Part shown: positions 26,071 through 38,860 of the stretch, piece by piece
Layout of the letters: each line of letters opens with the position of its first letter
How positions within the stretch are numbered: the first letter of the stretch is position 1
Assembly (NCBI RefSeq): GCF_001625215.2
Contig: NC_030385.2
Span: 46,587,598 to 46,651,597 of the forward strand
From: Daucus carota subsp. sativus
Lineage: Eukaryota; Streptophyta; Magnoliopsida; Apiales; Apiaceae
Direction: 5' to 3'
DNA length: 64,000 nt
Position numbers and translations under genes: made by a program
Notes under the pieces: model-generated
What the model saw: only the letters and a program-made list of their open reading frames with translations
Told to the model about the DNA's origin: nothing
The model's database searches: none

Positions 26071-26273
26071 TGTTAGAATATAAGATCCTGGAAAGGGCCA
26101 TTCTCTAACACCTTGAGGTTTTAGAGTAACTGGTTACTTGACATGGTATCAGAGCGAGGTTGGCAGAGGACTCAGGTTCGATCCCTGCCACCCCCAATAT
26201 TCTCACAATTTATAGTGGCACGAATGGCAAATCAAACACCTTGAGGTTTTAGAGTAACTGGTTACTTGACACA
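26071..26273 (+). mobile_element. TRIM-like miniature LTR retrotransposon relic
   Basis: A 73-bp segment begins TGTTAGAATATAAG and ends ACTTGACA (TG...CA). It is followed immediately by TGGTATCAGAGC (26144-26155), the standard primer-binding site for initiator tRNA-Met. About 80 bp later, 37 bp of the same terminal segment recur (CACCTTGAGG...TTACTTGACA, 26237-26273). There is no coding domain, and the second terminal copy lacks its 5' half. Confidence 0.6.
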
Positions 26274-26489
26274 GGGATTCCAACTCTCTTTGTACATGTA
26301 TCTACATGTCTCTATAATCAAATAGGTTGTGGTTCACAATCATTGATGACTGTGGACATGTTTGGTGGCATATAATTTTGAGATCGTTAGATGAATGTTC
26401 AGTCAGAATTATAATTTTTTTTTTAATAGGTTCTGTTGGACGGGAGTACGTCCGGCACTCAAAAGCGTTGTAAGTGATCATTTTCCTTA

Positions 26490-27544
26490 GAGGTAATTGC
26501 ATATCGCACCCCCTAACTATCGTTCAAAAACGATATTGTACTCATACTTTGAGAAACTCAACTCGCACCCCTTATCTTTACAGTTCAAGCCCGAGATGCA
26601 CCCCTCTGCCGTTAACGCCGTTAACTCCGTTAAGTCATTATACAAGTAATTGCAAATCGGACCCCCTAACTTACGTTCAAAACCGATATTGTGCCCATAC
26701 TTTTGGAAACTCAAATCGCACCACCTATTTTTACATTTCAAGAACGATACGCAACCCCCCCCCCCCCTAACTTCTATTAAAATACTTCATCCGTCTCAAT
26801 TTACATGTCCCTTTTGCTTTTCGAGGAGTCAATTTGACTAATTTTTGACCAACTATTAGAAAATATTTATTTATTATTTTAGGAAATAGAAAGTTATATA
26901 TTAAAATAGACTAAATTTACCTAAAATATACACTTACACTATTTTAAATATAAACAAAAAATATTATGTGATATTAATTATAAATAATACTTAAATTTAT
27001 ATAAATTTATATATTTTAGGGGGTGCGATATGCAATTACCTCTATATTTTATTCAATATATAAATTTATGTATTATTTATAATATATATCACATAATATT
27101 TATTTATATATATAAAATAGTGTGTATTTTAAGTACTTAATATCACATAATATTTATCTATATCTATTTTAAAATCATTTGATATGTAAAATCATTTTGA
27201 CTTGGGGATAGCTTAATTAAACAAAAATTTAAAAAAAATATCATCAAAAAGTAAATCCAGTCTATTTTAATATGCAACCTTCTATTTTCTAAAATAATAA
27301 ATAAATATTTTCTCATAGTTGGTCAAAAATTAGTCAATTTGACTCCTCGAACAGCAAAAAGGACATGTAAATTGAGACGGAAGGAGTATTTTAACGGAAT
27401 TTAACGGAAGTTAACGAAATTTAACGGAGGGGGTGCATATCGTTATTGAAATGTAAAGATAAGGGGTGCGAGTTGAGTTTCTTAAAGTATAAATACAATA
27501 TCGTTTTTGAACGATAGTTAGGGGGTGCGATATGCAATTACCTC
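26490..27544. mobile_element. Mutator-like non-autonomous element with long terminal inverted repeats
   Basis: Terminal inverted repeats of at least 100 bp begin GAGGTAATTGCATATCGCAC and are nearly identical at both ends. A perfect 9-bp duplication TTTTCCTTA flanks it (26481-26489 and 27545-27553), the Mutator signature. No transposase. It contains a nested Stowaway-like element. Confidence 0.88.
26783..27388. mobile_element. Stowaway-like element nested in the Mutator-like element
   Basis: About 130-bp inverted arms start TACTTCATCCGTCTCAATTT on the left and, on the complement of the right, TACTCCTTCCGTCTCAATTT. They continue through a shared TTTTTGACCAACTAT. Between the arms, at 27018-27045, lies an extra copy of the outer element's terminus (GGGGGTGCGATATGCAATTA). 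Confidence 0.75.
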
Positions 27545-27907
27545 TTTTCCTTATTCATCCGGATTTTCATCCAACAGTGAAAAGCAAAAACTGTAGGATC
27601 ATGTATTAATTTGAAAGGGTCCTACAATTGAATTTGAAAGGGTCCTAACAATTGGATTTTTTTAATAAATAGGTCATTCTCATCATTAGCCAAACATATT
27701 ATCATTTTAAGATCGTAAATTACAGAAAAATATAAAATTCCGTTACAACCGAAGTCATAATATAAGTGGACTGAGTTTCAATTCAGAGGCATTGATTCCG
27801 ATTTGCAGTAGAATCCAAGTGTTCGACAATTAAATTTACATCTTAGCATACTAAGTTTCTAAAGACAAAGTTGCAGCAACTCCCTCAGATGATCAAAGTT
27901 TGATCTG

Positions 27908-30670
27908 CTACAAGATTTCTTTACCGTCTGATTCAGTCATCGAATTCAGCCGTCTCACCCTCTGATCAATCTCTGCCATAACTGCCGGTTCCTGCTTTTT
28001 CCGTTGCTTTGATATGTTGGTAAGTGTTAATGAGCCAATCTTATCGAATGCAACCTGCATTTAATAAGAATAACCACATGCTTCAAGTTTTTGGTACTGT
28101 TTTTCAGAAAAAAACCGGTGCTACAAAAAAAAATGATCAGGAAAATGATCTGTGCTAGACGAGACATGAAGTAAAAGGTGAGATGAGAGGATTCACCGTC
28201 AATAGTTCATCAGGATCAAAGAGATGATGGGTGGTCGTTTGTAATATATTAATTACATCTCCAACATGTTGTGCCACGAGCAGCTCCTCTTCTTTCATCT
28301 GCAATCATTGAACCGGAACTTCATTAGCATTACTCAATATTCATCTAAATGACACGCTAGGGAATAAAAGCTTTCCGTGAGCTTTTAGGAGAAAAACTCT
28401 TACCTTGAAAATAGCAAGAGCTACATGGAAAAGAACCTTTGCACCCTCATAAAAAAGGACATCCCACACCCGCAAGGTTGTCTAAACAAGTAAACACAAA
28501 AGAATTTAGTAATAACAATCCTGAAACTGGAAGCAATTGACGTGTGTGTATGACTTTGTCTCTAGTCTCTATCCAGTGGTATATGCATATTGTGATAAAG
28601 AAGTTTAACCTCTGAGGGCAAGCTCTTTGAAAAGACGCACAAGAACCACTCGGTGGCAACTAGGGAGACATCAAATTCCAGAGCTTCCAGATGAGCGGCT
28701 ATTCTGCATTTGTTTTGGAAATTTTAAAACCCAACAGAATCCAACTTTTTAGATGATTAGTCAGAGAACATAAAAGAATGGTATTACCTTGGACATTTTT
28801 TAACCAGTATATCCTTGAACACCCTTTGTTCAACATGGCAACCTGATAAGTTTGTCGTGTAACAATCATTAACTAATACATTCTCCAGGAGGACAGCTAG
28901 CATCCAGAAAGCATCTTCTTCAGTTTTCATTACAAGCAACAATAATGCTCCAACATAATTTAAACCCTGCATCAAAATATACATCCAGACCATTAAAATG
29001 CAGTTGCAAGCTTTCAGACTTAAAATCCTGACAACATTTACCCAACAATTGTTTATCAAGTTTAATTATCAAAAGCTTGACCAAATTATGAATGAGAAGT
29101 GATGCAACAAAGAGTTCAAAACAATACAGTGGGCAGCATATTGTAACATGCAAATGTTAATCTGTGCCTGAATTGCGGTCAGTGATAGGTAATGTTGCAG
29201 AAAATAAGAGATGCAACAAAGAGTTCATAATAAAAAACACAGAACAATACAGCAGGCAGCATATAATCACACATAAATGTTAATTTGTGCCTAAATTGCA
29301 GTTAGTGATAGGTCATGATGCCGATTCACTCAATAATTAATGAGACGTTGAAGTAACCAAAGCCTTGCCTAAAGAATCAGAAATTAGTCATTTTAGTTAT
29401 TATGAACCAACAGCCGGGATCTATAAACAATGCAAAAGCTAAAATTAATAGGCAAGAAGTAAAATCTACCGTCTTGAAACTTCACAGGAAGTAGCACTAT
29501 AGATATGCTAGTTAGTTATAGTGTAGCATCTATGCTTATTAGAGGTATGATTTCTGAGCCTGGATCTAACATTTATCAAGTCTAAAAGTCGGGGAAAGCA
29601 TGTATATCTCCTTACACCATATACAACAAAAAAAAAATTGTTTATATTATGTCCTAGTTCATTGGTAAAAGTTGATATTGCACAAGTATTATTTAGTGTT
29701 GGTTTCATCGCATTTATACCAATTTCCAATATGAATGATGTGACTGCAAACATGCATATATTGGAAAATTTTGGTAGGAACTGAGTTGATGTATAAGTTA
29801 CTTAAATATGTAAAGTACGCACCTGACAGTAGCCAACATCAGAATCACGAAATGAATACCCAACAAGAACACGTCTGAGAGCTGCATGACCTTCTTTAGT
29901 GTCTAACCATGGGTGACCTGGAAATGTTCGTGGCAGGTCCTGCATATCTCCAATAAAACATTTCCAAGTATTAGAATGATTAGTACTAAAAAATTCTACT
30001 GTTATCTTGCTTACTCAAAAAATATAATGATACAAGCTTACAAAGGTAAAATAACTTGCAATGAAGTACAGAACAACATGATGGAACTATGGAAGTTTAG
30101 TCTGGCTACATGTATCTCAGAATGATCAGCTGCCCATGCCAGTATCAGATCGCTGGCATTCCAAGGCATATAGGCGACTAGCCGAGACAATGATGTTCAC
30201 AAATATACAGTGTACTTACTTTCAATTTATATAGGTCATGGATTATTATATAGCATTTACGCTTAGAAAATTTTATTTACACCATTTGTTTGGTATAAAA
30301 GCAATAGAGTTTAACTAAATTCTGCATAATAATCTGCCATGTCTAATAATATCTCCATAAGTGGGTGCAAGGTAGTGTAGATCATACTTAGTACATTAGT
30401 ACCATGTATCCTTTGACAAGAATGCCTGTGCAAATGAATGAAACATTCTTTCCACCTCTTATCCTAGGCAATACCCACATAGGGCACACTTAAGTGTATA
30501 TGCTGCCCCCGATGGCCCGATGTAACTTTAAATTACAACAATATACAAATGAAGATCTTGAACATGTCAAAATTCCTATTAGAACATAAACAGATACAGA
30601 CTTTACAGAGACGAGTACTTTGATAATAACATAATAACAACTCAATTCCATGCATTTTAAGAGCCTGAAA

Positions 30671-30755
<85 letters not shown>

Positions 30756-31580
30756 TTGCAAACAATTTTTCATTCAGTTGTAATCTTGATCTCATAGTGT
30801 TTATAAGTTCCTTCTGTGTTCCTACCAACGGAATTTCAAATGCTCCATATTTCGATCCAAATTAAAACATGAGTCTATATGATGATCTGATAGTGTCAAA
30901 TATAGTGTATATATACAGCTAAATCACTCTTTTCAAAAGTAGCAGTCAATATAAACACATTCCTTCTTCCATTAACAAATCAGAAACAAGCAATTACAAT
31001 TCACTACTTCGAATTATCATCCATACTCAATATCAAAAGCATCAAAAAAAACAAAACAACAGATCATCATATATCGAAGAGCAAAAACAATCAAGACACT
31101 ACTCACATGATCAATCTGCTTAGTCGCAGGTGTAACCTTCCCCTCCACCGCAACAATCAAATCATTATAATAGCTATTAGGCACAGTAGACTTCTTCTTA
31201 GCTGCACCAGACAATGAGAACCACACCTTTGGCCTCAAAACCGGAGGAATTCCCTTCCTGATCAACTTCTTCAGTGAAATCGCATTAACTAAATTCGAGA
31301 AATTCAGGGAAGCCTTAATGGTAGAAGACACATAACTCTGCAAATACCAATTTGAACCCTTACTAGCCTCTAGTGCCCACCAAACTTTCCCTTGCTCTCT
31401 CACTTTCTCCCTAACTTCATTCAATACATTAACATCATCCACATTGCCTTCAACTGTAAACCCATAGAGATCTTGAAACTTCACAACTATGTTAGCCCTT
31501 CTGGCATGAATGCTTGGCCTCAAAATCGAAACTTGAGCTTTAGAGTCAAAATTCAAGTCTCTCCTTTGAGTACCCAACAT
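27908..31580 (-). CDS. TBC-domain Rab GTPase-activating protein, 7 exons
   Basis: Exons, in transcription order: 31580-31107, 29939-29823, 28966-28788, 28703-28610, 28481-28404, 28298-28197, 28054-27908. Phases join, giving 396 residues. The TBC domain spans about 110-330. It shows both catalytic fingers: the Arg finger in IDHDLPRTF (Arg162) and the Gln finger in VGYCQGLNY (Gln197). Family motifs [31 protein letters not shown] and [13 protein letters not shown] are present. Such proteins speed GTP hydrolysis by Rab GTPases in vesicle traffic. Both fingers intact suggests an active enzyme. Length and start ([18 protein letters not shown]) fit a plant single-TBC family like At3g07890, from memory. 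Introns carry repeats but no exon is damaged. Confidence 0.93.
29101..29328. repeat. Tandem duplication in TBC-gene intron 2
   Basis: Two diverged copies with unit about 110 bp, each starting GATGCAACAAAGAGTTC and containing GTGATAGGT near the end. Confidence 0.75.
30672..30748. repeat. (CT)n-(TA)n compound microsatellite in TBC-gene intron 1
   Basis: About 19 CT units directly followed by about 15 TA units. Open frames crossing it (RERERE, IYIYIY) are artefacts of the repeat. Confidence 0.95.
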
Positions 31581-32677
31581 CTTATCTACACACTATAATC
31601 TAGTATCAAGAATCAAGAACCAAGAAATCAAGAACCCGGAATTACTATAAGAACTAAATCAAAACATCTGAGACAAGGGCTCTTTTAAAAAACTAAAATC
31701 TTGATTTTTTATTTATTTTGACCACTTGGGTCCTCAAATTCTTGATAAAATTATGCTAAAAATTGAATCTTTCTCCAAATGGGTGCTCAAGAAAAGTGGG
31801 CTCAAAAGATTTTTTTTTTTAAAAAAATATTATTATAAACTATGATAACACCACAAGAAAGGACAAGAAAATCAAACCCAGATAATCACAGGGCTGCAAA
31901 CAAATATATATATATATATAATTGATGCTGCTTCTGCAAAGACGCTTAAGAAGAAGGCAAGAAACAGGAGGGTATCTTTGTGACTTTGTGATCCAGAAAA
32001 TAAAAGATTTAATTTAATTTTAAAGAGAAAATAAAGATAATAAAACGGAGCTGAGAAGATATAGGTTGATTTGTCTAAATTGGAATGCTAGAAAATACTT
32101 AACACTTTAATTTATTACTTACTGGAATCTTTATCGTTAATTTTGCATTATTCACATGGGGCCACGTACAAATTTGAATTGACAACGTTAATAACGTTAA
32201 CAATGGAGTTGTGGTCATGCGGTGGGTTCGGTTTGGGCACGTTGGAGAATAGTTGTTTCAAAACCCTATTTCTATGTGAAAATGAGACATAATTCTTTTA
32301 AGAAAAATAAAAATAAAACAGTAAACAAAAATAAATAATAACTTTTAACTTGTGAATCTTCTATGATGTTCTAAATGAATTTGTTCTAACAAAATAGATG
32401 TTTTTATTTTTCATAAGTTAATTATTCCTTACATTTTAAAATAATGGTTGTATTTGATTTTTCAATAACTAAATTAATCAAATTTTGATCGTAAATAAAA
32501 ATTATTCTCTTATAATTTTTATAAACCGAATAATATATGTAAAAATAGGTCATTTTTTTTTTTTGAATTATGCAATATATACAATCGTGGGTCAAAAAAT
32601 TGTTCAATCTGACCAAGCCAAATCAAAATAAAATTACTACTTTGAGATGGGGTATAATAATAAAAAATTAATTAAAA
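31581..32677. other. 5' flank of the TBC gene and AT-rich intergenic
   Basis: Promoter side of the TBC gene. There is a short (TA)n run at about 31905-31921. No gene seen. Confidence 0.45.
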
Positions 32678-32918
32678 TACTCCCTCCATCTCAAATTAGA
32701 TGACCCCGTTGATTTTGGGCACACAATTTAAAGTTCATTGACCGCATAACTACACGTCTTATTTTTAAAATTTTATTTTTGCAAATAAAAATTAAAATAC
32801 AAAATTTTCATTTACAAAAGAAAAAATAAAAAAATAAATTTCAGAAATAGACGGTCAATGCACCCAAAGTTACGTGTACAAAGTCAACGTGGTCATCTAA
32901 TTTGGGATGGAAGGAGTA
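32678..32918. mobile_element. Stowaway MITE, 241 bp
   Basis: TACTCCCTCCATCTCAAATT on the left; the complement of the right end is TACTCCTTCCATCCCAAATT. Inverted arms continue through AGATGACC. Ends in TA, with no coding capacity. Confidence 0.85.
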
Positions 32919-33150
32919 TCCGTCTATGTAATTTTGGAATGTGCAGCGATACAATCTCGAGGCTAAAAAAAACAATCAATTTAAAACGCGTTTTGAGGCC
33001 ATTTGGTTGTAGTAGTGCTACACCATACATAAGTTGCTGTATTTCAACGTCCGTGACTCGGTTTTAGATTTCATCATATATCTTGCTTGATTTGCACGGG
33101 TATTCAAACACTCTGGGTCGTGGAGTTGTTGCGCCGGTAGATTAAATTAT

Positions 33151-33458
33151 TACTCCCTCTGTCCCTCTCATTTCTTTACGGTTACTATTTTGAGATGTCC
33201 CTCTCATTTTTTTACATTACTATAAATAGTAAGTTTTTCTCATCATTACACCCACTATCTTCCCCTACTATCTTATATTTAACAATAAAAACTACTATTA
33301 CACCCACTACTTTCCTCCACTATCTCAAATCTATTATTAAATATTGGTAGGTCCCACCACTTTACCCACTTTTCATCCAACTTTACTCATTTTTCATACA
33401 TTGTCTTGATCTCCGTGTCCCCCTTCAATGTAAACAATTGAGGGGGACGGAGGGAGTA
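33151..33458 (+). mobile_element. Stowaway MITE, 308 bp (copy 1 of an inverted pair)
   Basis: Starts TACTCCCTCTGTCCCTCTCA and ends GGACGGAGGGAGTA. A copy of the same length lies inverted at 41964-42271, about 95% identical by eye. Confidence 0.9.
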
Positions 33459-35772
33459 GTAATTTCCGCTCAAATTTGTGAGCCAATAAGATACGAAAAT
33501 TTACTCATTTGCTTGTCAGTTGAGTTTGAATATGCACCCAATTCGATTTGTTATGTATTTAATAAATATATAAATATAAATTAATGTTATAATTGAAGTG
33601 ATTTCGTGATATATTGGCTCGAAATATTCCGTAGTAAACAGAATATTCCGTAGTAAACAGAAATATCTATAAACATCACATATTTCAGCATGATTTAATA
33701 TATTTCATGAGTATGCACTTAAATCTTTGTATCTATATTTGAATTTGTCAAGTATAGAATATAATTTTATAGTAATCATTCATGTTAGCTAGAATGATCG
33801 TTTATCTGATTACATAAAATACATATAATTTATAAGATATGTCCGTACATAGTCAATGATATTTCAAGATTAATAATTTAATATTATTTTTATATTATTA
33901 TAAATAAGTTTTAATAATTTAATATGATAATTGATGGCAAATAATTATATTATGGGTGTCCATGTATCATGAGCTCTGTTCTAAAAATCGGTGATTAATC
34001 CCTATTAATAATCGATTAATTCATGTTCCTTATCTCGCCGAACTGATTAAATCTCTGATTAATCACCGATCAATCCGATTAATCCCCGATCAATTCAATT
34101 AATCCCCGATTAATACTTGTTTCGTAATTTCGCCGATTAAGTCCGATTCCCGCTTTTTACAACACTGATCATGAGTAATATATTAAATTATCACAATTTC
34201 AAATAAATAATTTCTCATTTGAGTGTGTCACTTTTTTACATAATTTTTTGTTATTTAAATTGGATATTTTAACTAAAATTTAAATATAAACAATATATTG
34301 AGTTCGGTTATAATTCTAGATAATTGGAATCATATGAGAATTCGAACTTGTGTCATTAAGCGGGTGTTTAGCCCGGTTTTTTAAGTCGGGCGAGGAGTTA
34401 TAAATTAGAATTACTTTTTTTATTGTTTGTGTAAAAAATTAATAATTGTTTATAAAAAATTAAGAATACTAACTTGTATTTCATAACTTTTAATTACTAT
34501 TCAAACACTTTAATTACAGTTGCTTCTAACTTGTAGTTCTATCTTCTTGCTCTAAACAAGAAACACCTATTTTAATAAGAGTGAAACGGCCCCTAAATGT
34601 GATGCAGATAAATCAGCCAAAGCTTACATGATATTGAGATGAAGTATGGAGTCATGGAGTCAGGAAGAAGCAATGAAGACTAGTAGTAGTGGTGGACAAA
34701 CCCGAGCCACTCCTCTTTCCTTCTTGTTAAAAACATTGTGCATCTATTTGTGGATAATTTATATTTTGACTATAAAATTTGATTTTATAAATATATATAG
34801 AATCGTTTTAAAAGATAATTTTACAATATTTTTATTACATTAATAATTTTTATACTTGTTACATTATAATCATATAAAATTTATAAATATATAAATTCAA
34901 AATTATCTTTCACGTATAAATAACTACTCACGGATAAGTAAGTCTTTCATTTAAACCAAATGGCCGGAAACTGCATATGCTTTGTATCTACGTTTAAAAT
35001 GGCAGCTTTTTATTTATCTAAGATTTTTATAGAATTTTCTCATCGGAAAATGTTTTTTACTTTTCATAATCTTGACTATTGGTGCTGCTATAGTGCTATT
35101 GAGTTTCTTGTAAAAGAAGACTCGTCTTGAATATAACCGGTCTAAATAACTCTAAAGCTGTATTCACTTACATAAAAAGAACATAAAATGAAAATGAATG
35201 AGAATGAAATAAAAAAATTATATAAAAATATTATGAAAATATAAGAAAGTGTGAGAAAATATTAATTAAATATAAATGAGTTCAAATTTCTTGCGATATG
35301 ATGTAGGATATGATGTAGGAGTGGAATCATCATTCTTTTCAAAACATGTGAATTTTTGTTCTTTTTTTTTGTTTCAAAAAAAAAGAACTATAATTAAAAT
35401 AATCAAATGATTAAAATAATGAAAATTATAGAGAATTTCCAGATCAACTACAAACTTTGTTTTATTTTCTCACTCCCATCCAAATGAACACAACCTGATA
35501 AATCCGCATGGAACAAGATTCATGGTTCCTCGATTGAGGATAAAACAGCTTGGATGATATGTATTTAGCTTTTTTATTTTTATGATGGGATTCGATTCTT
35601 ATTAATTCATAGCAATTTATATATTCTATTATTATTAAGAAAGAAATTTTTACTGGTTCCCCTTCATCGTTTTAAATGGTGATTGGTCACGGAGGATGTG
35701 ACATTTTTAAAAAGGTGATCCCAACAATATTTAATTAATCAATTTATATTCAAAAGTCAAAATATAATTATA
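33459..35772. other. Gene-free AT-rich DNA with short repeats
   Basis: Holds a tandem doublet of AATATTCCGTAGTAAACAG (33626-33660) and a degenerate cluster of GATTAATCCCCGATCAATT units at about 33990-34130. No gene recognised. Confidence 0.5.
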
Positions 35773-36052
35773 TACTCCCTCCCTCCCACCCAATTCTTGG
35801 TCACGGAGGTTAAGAAATATGTATAAAGTAGTAGAAAAGAGAAAGAAAAGTGGGTGAAGTGGCGGGACCCACTGATTTTTAATATATAAAAGAGAGATAG
35901 TGGAGTAAAAGTAGTGTGAAAACTGAAAAGGAAGAAAAAGTGGAAAAGTGGTGGGACCCATTAACTATTTTAGGAAAGTTTTGTAATGTAAAAAAATGGA
36001 TGAGACAGCCAAATAAGGAAACTGTAAAGAATCTGGTGGGACGGAGTGAGTA
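35773..36052. mobile_element. Stowaway MITE, about 280 bp
   Basis: TACTCCCTCCCTCCCACCCA at the left and GGGACGGAGTGAGTA at the right. The interior contains the GTGGGACCCA-type motif shared with the other copies. Confidence 0.8.
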
Positions 36053-38658
36053 GTTGATTACCAGGACAGAACACTTTCTGACCCAATCTCACTCTCGGCG
36101 CCGAACTCTTATTGATCTAAGTCTGAACGATTCTTGTCCAAGAAAAGTATTACTAGAATGGGCCAGAACTTGAATGGTCCGGAAAGTATTAGTATCACTA
36201 TATTTTTTTTCAATATGGGCCTCACAACAAATCAACTATTTATTTATTTAGTTGTAGCCCATTAATATTCTTATAATATTTTAATTTTAACAGGTATAAA
36301 GTTTTAAACAAATAATAGATAAATTTGATATAAAATAATAAATATGCGAATCTTTAATTATAAGAACATGAAAAGGTCAGCAAATAAAAACCTTTGGCGT
36401 AATGGGCCTGGCTTGTAAGTTTGAACGAGTTTTGAATTTTTGCGATAAGAAATGAATCCTGATTCTTCACTCTTTCAACAGAAACACAGACAAACATCAT
36501 TTGTGCAGATAATGTGGTTTTGTTTTTTGACACTTTTAATTTGAATTGTTAGAAAAATATATCTTTATATAATATATTTCAAAACTTATTGTTTTAAATG
36601 AAAAATATTTTTTTATATCTCAAATTACGTGTAAAAAATCAAAACGACTGTCACTTTATAATGTACCTTATGCTAAGATGGTAATTCTATTTCCTCAAAA
36701 TAGTTCTCCACAATATTAATTAATTTGTATATAATTAATATTTACTACTTTACACTAAAATTATAAAATATATATGTACCAAAATTATATGTTCAAAATT
36801 AAATCAAATAAATATATACGTGTTTCATAAAATGAAACGGAGTGAATGCTAACTAATCTTTTTTACATTAAACTATCAAAGCTACCATAAAATGAAAAAT
36901 GAGAATTTATCGTGGAACAATAGCCATTACTTCATTCATTATTGCAGTTAGGGCAACAAGTGTATTAATTAAAAGTCAATAGACAGGTTGTATTCTACCA
37001 ACTCTCAATATTTATACTTAGGTCGTTGGATTTTAGTACAGGTGCCGATGTTTATTTTTGAAAGAAAAATATTTTTGAAAATGAAAGGGTACGGTATGTC
37101 TATATAATATTAATTAATCTGTATGTAATTAATAAATATAATTCTAAATTATAGGTGATCAAACGTAAGATAAACATTATCGAACAACATAATTATTGTG
37201 ACAGACTACATCAGCATAAGGGATACTCCATCTATACTGTACGAGTATTTAATTTATTTCATACAAACAATTGATTATATCACCTCCTAAATAAGTTTAA
37301 TTATGTTGGTTGTTAGGGGTTCCGAAAAAGGAAAATGACCTTGGTGTCATGGTTTAGTACTACAATTTTAAAAGCACAGCTATGTCATGAATATACATCA
37401 AGATACCACTAGGCCAAAGTATGCTCCTTTTTTCCATTTTCAAACAGTAGTAATTTTTGGATTTTGAGATTATTGTACAGAGATTAATATATTATTTACT
37501 TTTTAAATATTTACATTAACAATTTGAATAGTGATCAAAATAATTATTAAATTATAACATTTACGACATTAAAACTCTCGAATATATTATATTTTATATC
37601 TTTTTGCACGTGGTTAGGTCCAGAAATTATTTCAATTTTGTTCTTTTGGATAAAACTTATTATTTATATTTATTTACAAAAGGAAATTTATATAAATAAC
37701 AAAACCACATTTTTTGATCTTAAAATATGTGTAAAAAGTATATTTAGAATCATAAAAATTGATTAAATATTGTGAATGGTATGAAAGTAAATATCTTCAA
37801 ACACATCATTTGAAACACAGAGGGTATTAATTTTTCAATCTTTCATCAACAATTCTCAAATTAAAGTAAAACTATTGAACATATTCCAGTAAATATTTCC
37901 TGAAAAATTCAAATGATCATGTACACTACTACCTCCTATAACTCATGAGTTGGCTAACTCTAAGATATTCGTCAAGCCATTCTTGACACTTAAACTAAGT
38001 TAAGGCCTTAACTTGAGCAAATTTAACATTGAACAAATAATACTGTTAAAATATGGAGTATATTAATTATATTGTACCATATACTAACGATTCACTTCTT
38101 TTTTAGATTTCGGATTCGATTATGGTTTATATTCTAAGGAAAGAAAAAGAAGAACGAATATATCTATATCTCTATGCAAAATTTAGAGAACAATGAAAAT
38201 AATATGTATATTATTGAAGAATATGAAGAACAATAAAAGCAATGCCTGGCTTTCCCATGTACGCCTAGTAAAATCCTCCTAACCGATGAATTCTTCACCG
38301 GAAACAAGTTTTCTCAAAAGTCATTCACCGGACCGTTGTGGAAAATCCAAGAACTACTATTATTCCCAGCTATAAGATCTCGAAACCCTTCTTCTAGCAC
38401 TCCAAGCCCATGTAGTTCCTCATGCTTCATGCTCCTTTTGGCAACACACATATTAAAAGAGAGATAACCAAGCTAGAGAGAATTAGTCTCTTATTAAGCT
38501 AATGAAGAAAAAGTAAGAAGAAGATATATAGAGAGAGAGGAGAGGAGAGGAGGTGAAGTGGGGAAGTAGAAAGGGTGTTCCCAAGAAGATGATTACGAGC
38601 GTTTCCCGTTAATGTTGTTTTCAAAGGGCCGTATTAAATTAGTGTAGTAATTAAAAAT
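36053..38658. other. Gene-free AT-rich DNA
   Basis: No open frame with recognisable content. There is a purine-rich GAGAGAGGAGAGGAGAGG stretch near 38532-38560. Nothing else to report. Confidence 0.4.
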
Positions 38659-38851
38659 CGGTTTTTCTATGGTGTGCCCATGGGCACATGCTAAGCGCGG
38701 AAAATTTTGTGCTTGGATCATTTTGATTGGCTCCTATCTAATGATAATGGTGGACCCCATGCAAATACACCAACCAAACCAATCAAAATCTCCCAAAATA
38801 CAAAAATTTCCGCACTTAGCATGTGCCCATGGGCACACACTAGCCAAACCG
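38659..38851. mobile_element. Mutator-like MITE, 193 bp
   Basis: About 40-bp inverted ends: CGGTTTTTCTATGGTGTGCC on the left and, on the complement of the right, CGGTTTGGCTAGTGTGTGCC. Both continue CATGGGCACATGCTAAG. A perfect 9-bp duplication ATTAAAAAT flanks it (38650-38658 and 38852-38860). Confidence 0.85.
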
Positions 38852-38860
38852 ATTAAAAAT

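Noticed and set aside
26144..26190. tRNA-like GGTTCGATCCC sequence
   Set aside because: There is no A box at the right distance and no cloverleaf; it is better explained as the primer-binding region of the TRIM relic.
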